The notes under the pieces were generated by a model that had not been told where the DNA came from, did not search any database, and saw only the letters and a list, made by a program, of their open reading frames with translations. From NCBI GenBank assembly GCA_026415235.1, contig JAOAHM010000030.1, forward strand, positions 1 through 38,911: 38,911 nt of DNA. The letters run 5' to 3'. The stretch comes from Ignavibacteria bacterium. Lineage in GTDB: Bacteria > Bacteroidota > Ignavibacteria > Ch128b. Of this stretch, positions 8,467 to 16,991 are shown one piece after another. Within the stretch, counting starts at the first letter, position 1, and the number at the start of each line of letters is the position of its first letter. Position numbers and translations under genes: made by a program.

Positions 8467-9056
8467 ACACAGCATTTCGAACTGAGGAAAGAATAAACAA
8501 AATCACTTCGGTACTTAATCAAAAACAACCTCACATTACTGTAGTAATGGAAAATATTCATGACCCACACAATGTAAGTGCAATTCTTCGAACATGTGAT
8601 GCTGTTGGAATTTTAGAAGTACAACTACTTTACACGACAGAGCAATTTCCAGAAATTTCAAAGGCAAGTTCGGTAAGTGCAAACAAGTGGATACAAATTA
8701 AAAAGCACAACTCATACGAAGAATTTTATCATATAATGAAAGAAAGAGGCTTTCTCATTGCTGCTTCTCACTTAGATAAATTTTCATATCTTCACGATGA
8801 ACTTGATTATACAAAACCAATTGCACTTGTCTTTGGAAATGAACATCGAGGAGTAAGTGAAGAACTATTGAAGTATTGTGATGTGACATTTAAAATTCCA
8901 ATGCATGGAATGATACAGAGTTTAAATGTTTCAGTTGCTGCTGCTGTTACACTGTATCATGCAGAAAGCGTTTTGAGAAAAAATGGTTTTTATGAAAGAA
9001 GACAACTTGATGAAGCTTCATTCAATCAATTATTCAATGAATGGATAAGAAAATAG
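8463..9056 (+). CDS. trmH: TrmH/SpoU family RNA 2'-O-methyltransferase
   Basis: The 197-residue protein carries the three SPOUT-fold motifs. Motif 1 is NIHDPHNVSAILRTCDAVGI, with the Asn and Arg used for catalysis. Motif 2 is ALVFGNEHRGVS. Motif 3 is IPMHGMIQSLNVSVAAAVTLY, part of the knotted SAM-binding site. Length and motifs best fit TrmH (tRNA Gm18 methyltransferase), because there is no N-terminal RNA-binding domain as in RlmB. A related rRNA or tRNA target cannot be excluded. It overlaps the HicB-like gene by ATGA. The ABC ATPase gene follows after ten bases. Confidence 0.85.
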   Translation: MNTAFRTEERINKITSVLNQKQPHITVVMENIHDPHNVSAILRTCDAVGILEVQLLYTTEQFPEISKASSVSANKWIQIKKHNSYEEFYHIMKERGFLIAASHLDKFSYLHDELDYTKPIALVFGNEHRGVSEELLKYCDVTFKIPMHGMIQSLNVSVAAAVTLYHAESVLRKNGFYERRQLDEASFNQLFNEWIRK

Positions 9057-9066
9057 AGGTAAAAAA

Positions 9067-10161
9067 ATGGCAGAAGTTAAATTGATTAATGTTAGTAAAA
9101 TTTATGAGAATAATGTTGTTGCAGTTAATGATGTAACATTTACTGTAGAAGATAAAGAGTTTGTTGTTTTGGTTGGTCCTTCAGGTTGTGGTAAAACAAC
9201 AACTCTGAGGATGATTGCTGGACTGGAAGAAATTTCAAAAGGTGAATTATACATTGATAATGTTCTTGTGAATAATGTACCTGCAAAAGACAGAGACATT
9301 GCAATGGTATTTCAGAATTATGCGCTTTATCCACACATGACTGTATACGAGAATATGGCATTTGGATTAAAAATAAGAAAACTTCCAAAAGATGAAATCA
9401 AAAGAAGAGTTGAAGAAGCAGCTAAAATACTTGGCATTGAAAATTTACTTGATAGAAAACCAAAGCAATTAAGCGGAGGACAACGACAGAGAGTCGCTGT
9501 AGGTAGAGCCATTGTTCGTAAACCAAAAGTTTTTCTTTTCGATGAACCTTTGAGCAATCTTGATGCAAAATTAAGAGTTCAGATGAGAACAGAAATTTCT
9601 AAACTTCATCAACGACTTGAAGCAACTATGATTTATGTAACTCATGACCAAACAGAAGCAATGACCATGGGCGATAGAATCGTTGTTATGAAAGATGGAA
9701 TTGTTCAACAAATAGATACACCTCTCAATCTTTACAATAAACCAATAAATAAATTCGTAGCTGGTTTTATTGGAAGTCCAGCTATGAATTTTATTGAGGG
9801 AACATTAATTCAAGAGAATGGATTAAAATTCGTTTCATCAAAAGGTGGATTGAAATTTCAATTGGACACAAACTTGGATGAACTGAGTAAGTATATAAAT
9901 AAAAAAGTCATTGCTGGAATTAGACCAGAAGAATTTCAACCAAATGATTCTCAAAGTTCGAATCAAAAAATTGAGATAGAAGTTGAAGTAGTCGAACCTA
10001 TGGGCAACGAAACTTTTGTTTATTTCAATGTTGATAATATTCAATTCGTTGCACGTATTCCATCATCAGTTGTTATCAGACCAAATCAAAAATTCAATTT
10101 TACTTTTGATGTTTCTAAGGTTCACTTCTTCGATGGTGAAACAGAAAAGCGAATTAATTGA
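9067..10161 (+). CDS. ABC transporter ATPase, UgpC/MsmK/MalK type
   Basis: This is a 364-residue cytoplasmic ATPase. The nucleotide-binding domain has Walker A GPSGCGKTT (residues 37-45), Q-loop MVFQNYALYPHMTV, signature [14 protein letters not shown], Walker B VFLFDEPLSNLDAKLR and the switch histidine in YVTHDQTEAMTM. From about residue 240 there is a TOBE-like regulatory domain (GIRPEEF...). This architecture is that of ATPases energising carbohydrate importers. No permease or binding-protein gene is adjacent, so it probably serves permeases encoded elsewhere. A Shine-Dalgarno-like AGAGGT lies seven bases before the ATG. It ends the plus-strand run that begins at ymdB. Confidence 0.92.
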   Translation: MAEVKLINVSKIYENNVVAVNDVTFTVEDKEFVVLVGPSGCGKTTTLRMIAGLEEISKGELYIDNVLVNNVPAKDRDIAMVFQNYALYPHMTVYENMAFGLKIRKLPKDEIKRRVEEAAKILGIENLLDRKPKQLSGGQRQRVAVGRAIVRKPKVFLFDEPLSNLDAKLRVQMRTEISKLHQRLEATMIYVTHDQTEAMTMGDRIVVMKDGIVQQIDTPLNLYNKPINKFVAGFIGSPAMNFIEGTLIQENGLKFVSSKGGLKFQLDTNLDELSKYINKKVIAGIRPEEFQPNDSQSSNQKIEIEVEVVEPMGNETFVYFNVDNIQFVARIPSSVVIRPNQKFNFTFDVSKVHFFDGETEKRIN

Positions 10162-10575
10162 ATTTAATTTAATCTTTCTTGTAACGATTAAGCGCATTTA
10201 ATGAAAAATTTCAAAGTCCATTTTGTCAAGAAAAATTTTTAACATTTACACCCATCGAAATAAACACAAATGGTAGAGGTATTTAATTGAGAAGTTGTTT
10301 ATCAAAAAGATATCTAATCTAAAAACATGAATTTATTTCCATTCTTATATCTCATCTGATTAGAAAAAATTTTAATTCTATGAAATCCCACCGAACTTAA
10401 CTTTTCATACAAAAACATATTATTTGTTAGTTATCATTTAATAATAGAAAATGTATATTATTTCTGACTTGATATGAGTTCAATAATCAGCTAAGTTCTA
10501 TTAGAAAAACTTTGTTAAAAATAATTCGTTCTTTGAGTATAAAAATTATCATTCAATTTATTTAGGGAGGTTAAA
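10162..10575. other. AT-rich intergenic region before the secreted protein gene
   Basis: The 414 bases show no coding frame, RNA gene or GC-rich terminator stem. They must contain the promoter for the next gene; a TATAAAA at about 10538 is the only candidate I notice, without a matching upstream element. A strong ribosome binding site sits at its end. Confidence 0.5.
10564..10570 (+). promoter_or_regulatory. Strong Shine-Dalgarno site
   Basis: AGGGAGG lies five bases before the ATG at 10576. It is one of the strongest Shine-Dalgarno matches in the window, where several genes (murA, alr, ymdB) lack one. This fixes the start and suggests efficient translation of the secreted protein. Confidence 0.75.
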
Positions 10576-12012
10576 ATGAATCGTCTAATTCAAATCTTGT
10601 TGTTAGTCCTATCTTTTAATTTCATTTATTCTCAGGACTTTCAAGTTTCGAACATGCAGGGCTATGTTGTTGAGAGCCCAAAATTCACAATTTCCACTGG
10701 AAATATTTATCTCACTTTTCCAACTAACATGAGAGTTTATAAATTTCCAGTCGCTGGTCCACAAGCTCCAATTTCAAATCCAATTAATCCAGATCCTACT
10801 CAGTGGGGTCCAGGTCAATGTGATATAGCTTCCGTTAATAACTTCATTTATGTTTTATTTACAGATTATCTCGGTGGACAATTTATTATTAAACTTGCAT
10901 TTTCAAATGATTACGGAAATAATTGGAATAGCTTTGTGTTGGACACAATAAACAACACAAATTACTTACCTACAAGGTATGATTTGCCTCGAGCAGTTGT
11001 AAGTGATGTAGGTAGATTGTACTGTTTCTATTTTGTGTTCGAAAATTCGAAGGACACTTCAGGAATTTACATGTATGACTTATTTAATAATTCTCGAAAA
11101 AAGATAGATGTCTTTTTTCCAAAAGCCAGATATGAGTACGCAATTACACCATTTGTGAAAACAATTAATAATGTGGACCACATATTTTTATCTTATTGGA
11201 TAGATTCTTCTTTCTATACAATTAAATCCACAAATGCTGGACAAACATTTTCTCAACCACAAAAAATCGTGGATGTTAGTGTTCCATGGCCCATGTTTGA
11301 TTGGCAATCAACTTTTCAATATGATGCTTCTGGTAAATTGTATTTCAAATATGATTATCGTGCTTTCGATTTTCCATATGACGAAGGAAGAAAGTTCTTT
11401 GTTAAAACATCACAAGATTTAGGTCAGACTTGGTCTGCTGCAACACTAATTGATACAAGTATGGGTTATGTTGAATTCGTGGTTGTAGGAAATGATTTTG
11501 TTAAATATTACTGTGAAAATGATAGGAACTTATACCTGCAAACAAGTAAAAACTTAACGAATTGGGGAGCAAAAGTTAGAGTTAATTCAGTTGATAGTTC
11601 TATTTCTTCATCTTTTTATGAAAGAGTTGCTGCTTCACCGTATTTAAATAAAATTGCCTTTGCATGGAAAGATAGGAGAACTGGGAATGATGAAATATTC
11701 TACCGATTAATGGATATTCCGACAACTGTCAATGAAACAATTTCTCCAAATGAATTCATTCTTTATCAAAACTATCCGAATCCTTTCAATCCAGTTACAT
11801 CTATTTCTTTCAATCTAAAAAACAAATCTCATGCTTCATTAAAAGTTTACGATGTATTTGGAAAATTAATCAAAGTATTGGTTGATGATTTGCTTGAAAG
11901 TGGAAATCACGAATACAAATTTGAAGCAATTGGAATAAGTTCTGGAGTTTATTACTACACACTAAACACAAATGGAATTCAGCAGACGAAGAAGATGATT
12001 TTAATCAAGTAA
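10576..12012 (+). CDS. Secreted Asp-box propeller protein with T9SS sorting domain
   Basis: The protein has 478 residues. A signal peptide (NRLIQILLLVLSFNFIYSQ) is followed by a beta-propeller with Asp-box-like repeats (SNDYGNNW, STNAGQTF, SQDLGQTW). The C-terminal sorting domain contains LYQNYPNPFNPVTSISFNL, a KVYDVFGKLIKVLVDD segment and SSGVYYYTL...TKKMILIK, the type A domain of the type IX secretion system. It is therefore predicted to be delivered to the cell surface or medium. It is a paralogue in architecture of the proteins at 1-1353 and 1628-2935. It is a single-gene unit with its own strong ribosome binding site and a terminator directly downstream. The ligand or substrate is unknown. 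Confidence 0.87.
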   Translation: MNRLIQILLLVLSFNFIYSQDFQVSNMQGYVVESPKFTISTGNIYLTFPTNMRVYKFPVAGPQAPISNPINPDPTQWGPGQCDIASVNNFIYVLFTDYLGGQFIIKLAFSNDYGNNWNSFVLDTINNTNYLPTRYDLPRAVVSDVGRLYCFYFVFENSKDTSGIYMYDLFNNSRKKIDVFFPKARYEYAITPFVKTINNVDHIFLSYWIDSSFYTIKSTNAGQTFSQPQKIVDVSVPWPMFDWQSTFQYDASGKLYFKYDYRAFDFPYDEGRKFFVKTSQDLGQTWSAATLIDTSMGYVEFVVVGNDFVKYYCENDRNLYLQTSKNLTNWGAKVRVNSVDSSISSSFYERVAASPYLNKIAFAWKDRRTGNDEIFYRLMDIPTTVNETISPNEFILYQNYPNPFNPVTSISFNLKNKSHASLKVYDVFGKLIKVLVDDLLESGNHEYKFEAIGISSGVYYYTLNTNGIQQTKKMILIK

Positions 12013-12037
12013 ATAATCACACAAAAATTATTTTTTC

Positions 12038-12064
12038 AAAACCCCCATTCGTTGGGGGTTTTTT
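12038..12064 (+). terminator. Intrinsic terminator
   Basis: AAAACCCCCA (12038-12047) pairs perfectly with TGGGGGTTTT (12053-12062) around a five-base loop, and the T run extends to 12064. It begins 25 bases after the stop of the secreted protein gene. The stem is the only long G/C block in the region. It separates that gene from murA. Confidence 0.92.
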
Positions 12065-12086
12065 ATGTTTTTGATTTAACCTTACT

Positions 12087-12094
12087 TATTTTTG
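12087..12094 (+). promoter_or_regulatory. Possible -7 box of a leaderless murA promoter
   Basis: TATTTTTG matches the Bacteroidota -7 consensus TAnnTTTG and ends three bases before the murA ATG at 12098. Only about 33 bases lie between the terminator and the ATG, so a murA promoter must overlap one of them. A TTTG at 12070-12073 is closer (13 bases) than the usual 19-21. The call is tentative. Confidence 0.3.
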
Positions 12095-12097
12095 TGT

Positions 12098-13360
12098 ATG
12101 TACAAGTTTGTAATTCATGGCGGAAAAAAGCTAAATGGTGAAGTTGAAGTCAGTGGTGCAAAAAACGCACTGCTTGGACTCCTTCCAGCAACAATATTAG
12201 CAAACGGAGAATACACATTCCTTAATTCTCCAGAACTTTTAGATGCACAAAGTATGATTAAATTGCTCGTCAACATGGGCGAAGAGATTGAGTTTTCCAA
12301 TCACACGATTAAAGTAAAAAATAATGGATTGAAAATTTTAGAAGCTCCATATGAATTTGTTAAGAAGATGCGTGCATCAATTTATGTTTTGGGACCAACC
12401 CTTTCCAGATATGGTTATGCAAAAGTTTCAATGCCTGGTGGATGTGCTTGGGGACCAAGGCCAATTAATCTTCATCTTGAAGCGATTCAAAAACTGGGTG
12501 CTTCAGTTGAAATTGATCAAGGTTATATCATAGCAAAAGCAGATAGACTAAACGGAGCAAAAATTGTTTTTAACATTCCAAGTGTTGGTGCAACTGTTAA
12601 TACGATAATGGCAGCTGTTTATGCAAAAGGAACAACAATGATTTCGAACGCCGCAATTGAACCTGAAGTTACAGCAATTGCTGAATTTTTAGTCAAAATG
12701 GGTGCAAAAATTTCAGGAATTGGAACTAAGTTTATTGAGATTGAAGGTGTTGATGAATTGCATTCTGCTGATGAGGTTGTGATTCCAGATCGAATTGAAG
12801 CAGGTACTTTGCTTGTTGCTGGTGCAATTACTAAAGGAAATGTGAAGGTTACTAAATGTAATCCAAATCATCTTGATGCACTTTTAACCAAGTTAACTGA
12901 TGCAGGGTTTACTATTCAAACAGGTGAAGATTTCGTTGAATTAAAATCAAATGATAAAATTTTACCTGTTAATGTTGAAACAGAAGTTTATCCTGGATTT
13001 CCAACTGATATGCAAGCTCAATGGATAAGTTTGATGACAATTGCGGAAGGTGCTTCGGAAGTTACTGATAATATTTATCACGATAGATTTAATCATGTGC
13101 CTGAATTAAACCGACTTGGTGCGAATATTATTGTTAAAGGAAACACTGCATTTGTTAAAGGTGTGGAGAAATTAAAAGGTGCAAAGGTGATGTCAACTGA
13201 TTTGAGAGCAAGTGCTTCATTAGTTCTTGCTGGACTTATTGCAGAAGGAACAACAGAAGTTTTGAGAATTTACCATCTCGATCGAGGTTATGAGAAGATT
13301 GAAGCAAAGCTAAAAAAATTAGGTGCTGAGATCGAACGCGTTCAAACTGATGAATATTAA
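12098..13360 (+). CDS. murA: UDP-N-acetylglucosamine 1-carboxyvinyltransferase
   Basis: The protein has 420 residues, against 419 in E. coli. MurA transfers enolpyruvate from PEP to UDP-GlcNAc, the first committed step of peptidoglycan synthesis, in the cytosol. The N-terminus has SGAKNAL with the active Lys-Asn pair. The catalytic loop is MPGGCAWGPRP with C116 in the position of Cys115; because it is Cys and not Asp, fosfomycin sensitivity of the enzyme would be expected. PTDMQAQ carries the conserved Asp, and LDRGYEKIEAKL the conserved Arg near the C-terminus. An in-frame TTG lies two codons upstream (12092), but the ATG fits homologues better. The gene follows the intrinsic terminator and overlaps the next gene by 11 bases. 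Confidence 0.97.
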   Translation: MYKFVIHGGKKLNGEVEVSGAKNALLGLLPATILANGEYTFLNSPELLDAQSMIKLLVNMGEEIEFSNHTIKVKNNGLKILEAPYEFVKKMRASIYVLGPTLSRYGYAKVSMPGGCAWGPRPINLHLEAIQKLGASVEIDQGYIIAKADRLNGAKIVFNIPSVGATVNTIMAAVYAKGTTMISNAAIEPEVTAIAEFLVKMGAKISGIGTKFIEIEGVDELHSADEVVIPDRIEAGTLLVAGAITKGNVKVTKCNPNHLDALLTKLTDAGFTIQTGEDFVELKSNDKILPVNVETEVYPGFPTDMQAQWISLMTIAEGASEVTDNIYHDRFNHVPELNRLGANIIVKGNTAFVKGVEKLKGAKVMSTDLRASASLVLAGLIAEGTTEVLRIYHLDRGYEKIEAKLKKLGAEIERVQTDEY

Positions 13361-15512
13361 AAAGTTCATTAACAATTATTTAGTTCTTTTTCTCAGTATT
13401 CTGATTATACTGTTTTTGATTCGTATCATTACACTTCAAATCCCACTTTTTAAAAATTTAGATTTAGAAATTTCTATTCTTTACTCGCTTATTTGTTCAA
13501 TCCTATTTGCTTATTTAAGTTTATGGTTGATTAAGAAAGAAGCAAAAGTATTACTTGTATTATTAACAATTTTTTTATTTGTTTTGATTTTGTTTATAAG
13601 TTTTATTGTAATTGAGTTGTTTATTTTTGATTGTCCAATCACAAATGGAATACTATTTTTTCCAAATTTCGTTTTCACATCTTCAGTTTTTGGTTTCGCA
13701 ATGGCTTTGATTTTGAGTAGTGTTGAAGGTAAACGCTCTTATTTAATTCTTTCACTCATAATTTTTATTCTGATACTGTATAGTTTAATTGGTTATTATT
13801 ATGAACCATCTCTCTATTTGTTTAATCCTTTAGTAATCTTCTTTCCAGGTTTAGTTTACAATGAAATTTTCGAGTTTGATTTAAGAACATTTATTTACAT
13901 TGCTGGGCTTATAATTTCTTCAATTATGATTATTATTAATTATGCGTTAAGCGAATTAAGTGCAAAAAATCCTCTTCAAAAATTCAAACTTCATTTTCAA
14001 ATTTTTCCATTAATTATTCTCTGTGGTCTTTTCATTTTTTCAGATAAAATTGGATTAAGTACATCACAAAATAAATTAAATAATGTTTTTGGAACCTCGA
14101 TAAAAGAAAAAAAATTTGAAGTCTATTTTGAAAAGCCGATACAAAATAAAATCGAATTAGAAATTTATCGTTGGACTACAAAATTTCATTTCAAAAATTT
14201 AGAAGAAAAAACAGGAATTTCTCCAGAGAAGATTAAAATTTTTGTTTTTGAAAATGATAAATCAAAGAGAGAACTCCTTGGCGATGAAGCTGCGGATTTC
14301 ACTAAACCTTGGCTAAAGCAAATCTTTGTTACAAAAAATTCTTTTGACCAAACAATCAAACATGAACTGGCACATGTCTTCTTAGGCGAAAAGTCTGAAA
14401 ACATTTTTCATGTTGCTGGTGGATTAAACTTGGGATTGATTGAAGGTGGTGCAGTTGCACTTGAATGGGAATGGCTTGAACAATCACCAAAATACTTTTC
14501 ATCTCTGATAACAAATTTCGTCGGAAATTTTTCATTCAATGATTTTTTCAAGAATTACTCATTTGCAACTCGATTGAGTTATGTAAGTTATTTGATGGCA
14601 GGTTCATTCTGCAAATATTTAATCGATAAATATGGCATGGAAAAATTTCTCGATTTCTATAGCTCAGGTGATTTTGAAAAAGTATTTAATAAAAATGCAG
14701 AAGATGAATTTCAGTTTTTTTTGAGCGATCTGAAAATATTTCAATTAAATTCAAAAGATAGTTTAAAAGCAAAAATTTTATTTGGAAGTCAACCTTTTGT
14801 CTTAAAGAAATGTGCTCGAGCAATTTCAAGAATTAACAAAAAAGCATTTCAACTTTTTGAACAAAAACGATACAAAGAAGCAGAACTTCTCTTTCAAAGA
14901 ATTTATGAACTTAGAAGAGATAACGAAGCATTTTATAACTTGTTGAGAGTAAAATTCTCACAAAAAAAATTTAATCAAGTTTTGAGTTTATATCAAAATT
15001 CTGAAATCAATAAAAAATTAGTTGGACTTGCTTCGCTTCGTTCGGCAGTTCTTTATGCACTTAGTCTTGGTAGGTTAGGTAGAATTGAAGAAGCAAAACA
15101 AATCATCGAAGAGTTAATCGAATTAAAAATTTCAAGTAGCTGGAACTCTTATCTTGAATTAATTTCTGTTTTGTTGAATGATTCTGAGAACATTGATTTT
15201 ATCGCTGAAAATCCCTTTACATGGCAAACGAAAATTTTAAAGTCCCCAACTCCAGAAAAATTAATTCTTTGGAAATATTTTCTTGATTTAATATCTGAAG
15301 AACAACTTGATGAAGTTGTAAAAAATTTCCCTAATGAATTTTGGTTATTAAATAAAAGTTTTTATAGATATTTAGAGCTTGGTAACTTTGTAAAAGCAAA
15401 AAATATCATTAATATCATAAAAGAGAATAACTTAGCTAACGACGAAGTTAAGCTTTACAATCTTGATTTGATGATTTATCTACTTGAAAACATAAGTAAA
15501 ACTGGAGTTTAA
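13350..15512 (+). CDS. Polytopic membrane gluzincin metallopeptidase with TPR-like C-terminus
   Basis: The frame starts at the ATG overlapping the murA end by 11 bases and encodes 720 residues. The first 240 or so are strongly hydrophobic, with seven or eight predicted membrane segments. A soluble domain follows with the zinc motif HELAH at residues 338-342 and a candidate third ligand E365 in LGLIEGGA, 23 residues later, as in gluzincin (MA clan) peptidases. From about residue 480 helical repeats resemble TPRs (AFQLFEQKRYKEAELLFQRIY and LGRLGRIEEAKQIIEELIEL). A soluble peptidase module probably faces the periplasm and acts on an unknown substrate. I do not recognise a named family with this order of parts. 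The ligands are intact, so activity is plausible. Confidence 0.75.
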   Translation: MNIKKFINNYLVLFLSILIILFLIRIITLQIPLFKNLDLEISILYSLICSILFAYLSLWLIKKEAKVLLVLLTIFLFVLILFISFIVIELFIFDCPITNGILFFPNFVFTSSVFGFAMALILSSVEGKRSYLILSLIIFILILYSLIGYYYEPSLYLFNPLVIFFPGLVYNEIFEFDLRTFIYIAGLIISSIMIIINYALSELSAKNPLQKFKLHFQIFPLIILCGLFIFSDKIGLSTSQNKLNNVFGTSIKEKKFEVYFEKPIQNKIELEIYRWTTKFHFKNLEEKTGISPEKIKIFVFENDKSKRELLGDEAADFTKPWLKQIFVTKNSFDQTIKHELAHVFLGEKSENIFHVAGGLNLGLIEGGAVALEWEWLEQSPKYFSSLITNFVGNFSFNDFFKNYSFATRLSYVSYLMAGSFCKYLIDKYGMEKFLDFYSSGDFEKVFNKNAEDEFQFFLSDLKIFQLNSKDSLKAKILFGSQPFVLKKCARAISRINKKAFQLFEQKRYKEAELLFQRIYELRRDNEAFYNLLRVKFSQKKFNQVLSLYQNSEINKKLVGLASLRSAVLYALSLGRLGRIEEAKQIIEELIELKISSSWNSYLELISVLLNDSENIDFIAENPFTWQTKILKSPTPEKLILWKYFLDLISEEQLDEVVKNFPNEFWLLNKSFYRYLELGNFVKAKNIINIIKENNLANDEVKLYNLDLMIYLLENISKTGV

Positions 15513-15516
15513 TTGC

Positions 15517-16968
15517 ATGAACATTAACGAATTCCCATCAGTTGATAAAAAAAATGATGAGCTTATTAAGAGACTTGGAGATATAGCTGACAAATATAAT
15601 TTTGAAGTATATGCTGTCGGTGGTTATGTGCGTGATAGAATCTTAGGTCGAGAACGAAAAGAAATTGATTTGCTTGTTGTGGGTGATGGGATACAATTTG
15701 CCAATTTGGTTAAGAAAGAATTGAAATCAAATGAATTAATAGTTTATAGAAATTTTGGTACAGCGTTAGTTAAATATGATGATTATAAAATAGAATTTGT
15801 TGGCTCAAGAAGAGAATCTTACACAAAACACTCACGCAATCCTCTTGTTGAGCCAGGTACATTCGAAGATGATATCCGACGACGGGATTTCACAATAAAC
15901 ACGCTTGCATTCTCAATTAACCAAAAAAACTTTGGTGAAATTGTTGACTTATTCAATGGTTACGAAGACCTTAAAAATAAAATCATAAAAACACCACTCG
16001 ATCCTTTCATTACTTTTGATGATGACCCACTTAGGATTATGCGGGCAATTCGTTTTGCAACACAATTGAAATTTACTATCGAAGAGAATACTCTTAAAGC
16101 AATAGAAGAAATGCGAGAACGACTTCAAATTGTTTCTCAGGAAAGAATTGTAGATGAGTTTTTCAAAATTATGATGAGTGACAAACCTTCAATTGGTCTT
16201 GCGTTGATGTACAAAACAAAAGTTCTCGAATTCCTTTATCCTGAAATTGCAAACATGGCTGGTGTTGAACAACGAAAGGAATATCATCATAAAGATGTCT
16301 TTTGGCATACACTCGAAGTAGTAGATAAAGTAGCTGAGAAATCAAATAATCTGTGGCTAAGACTAGCAGCACTTTTTCATGATATTGCAAAGCCACTCAC
16401 AAAGGCTTACGATGAAAAAGTTGGATGGACATTTCACGGTCACGAAGAACTTGGTGCGAGAATGGTCAAGAAACTTTTCATAAAATATAAATTTCCACTT
16501 TATAAAATTGATTACATCGAAAAATTAATTCGTTTGCATTTAAGACCAATTGCTCTTGTTGATGAACAGGTAACCGATTCCGCAGTTCGTAGATTGATTG
16601 TTGCTGCTGGTGAAGACCTTGAAGATTTAATTACTTTGTGTCGTTGCGATATCACTTCAAAAAATCCTGAGAAGATAAAAACTTATCAACAAAACTATGA
16701 TAAAGTTGTTCAAAAGATTCATGATGTAATTGAAAGAGACAAACTTCGTGCATTCCAATCTCCTGTGAGGGGAGAAGAGATAATGAAAATTTTTAAACTT
16801 CCACCATGCAAAGGTGTAGGCATCATTAAAGAGAAAATTGAAAATGCTATTTTAGATGGTGAAATACCAAATACTTATGAAGCTGCAATTGATTACATCA
16901 ATCAACATTTTGATGAACTTAACAAAGAAGTAGAAATCTATCGAAACAATCAATACTTGAAATCGTAA
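15517..16968 (+). CDS. cca: CCA tRNA nucleotidyltransferase/poly(A) polymerase family with HD domain
   Basis: This protein has 483 residues. The nucleotidyltransferase head has VGGYVRDRILGR (GG at residues 35-36, RD 39-40) followed by E49-I50-D51, then RRRDFTINTLAF. The RNA-binding neck has DPLRIMRAIRFATQLKF and RIVDEFFKIM. A C-terminal HD phosphohydrolase domain has a histidine-rich segment near 257 (HHKDVFWHTLEVV), the HD pair H288-D289 (LFHDIAKP) and FHGHEELGARM. The family adds or repairs CCA at tRNA 3' ends, or makes poly(A) tails. The first metal-binding position of the usual D-x-D is Glu here. Start: GGAG lies about ten bases before the ATG, four bases after the previous stop. The CCA and poly(A) polymerase specificities cannot be separated from sequence reading alone. 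Confidence 0.9.
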   Translation: MNINEFPSVDKKNDELIKRLGDIADKYNFEVYAVGGYVRDRILGRERKEIDLLVVGDGIQFANLVKKELKSNELIVYRNFGTALVKYDDYKIEFVGSRRESYTKHSRNPLVEPGTFEDDIRRRDFTINTLAFSINQKNFGEIVDLFNGYEDLKNKIIKTPLDPFITFDDDPLRIMRAIRFATQLKFTIEENTLKAIEEMRERLQIVSQERIVDEFFKIMMSDKPSIGLALMYKTKVLEFLYPEIANMAGVEQRKEYHHKDVFWHTLEVVDKVAEKSNNLWLRLAALFHDIAKPLTKAYDEKVGWTFHGHEELGARMVKKLFIKYKFPLYKIDYIEKLIRLHLRPIALVDEQVTDSAVRRLIVAAGEDLEDLITLCRCDITSKNPEKIKTYQQNYDKVVQKIHDVIERDKLRAFQSPVRGEEIMKIFKLPPCKGVGIIKEKIENAILDGEIPNTYEAAIDYINQHFDELNKEVEIYRNNQYLKS

Positions 16969-16991
16969 GAAACAAAAATTTTGGAGATTGA

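Noticed and set aside
10162-10575. Possible riboswitch or small gene in the 414-base gap
   Set aside because: No open frame with a ribosome binding site and no GC-containing paired structure; the sequence is uniformly AT-rich.
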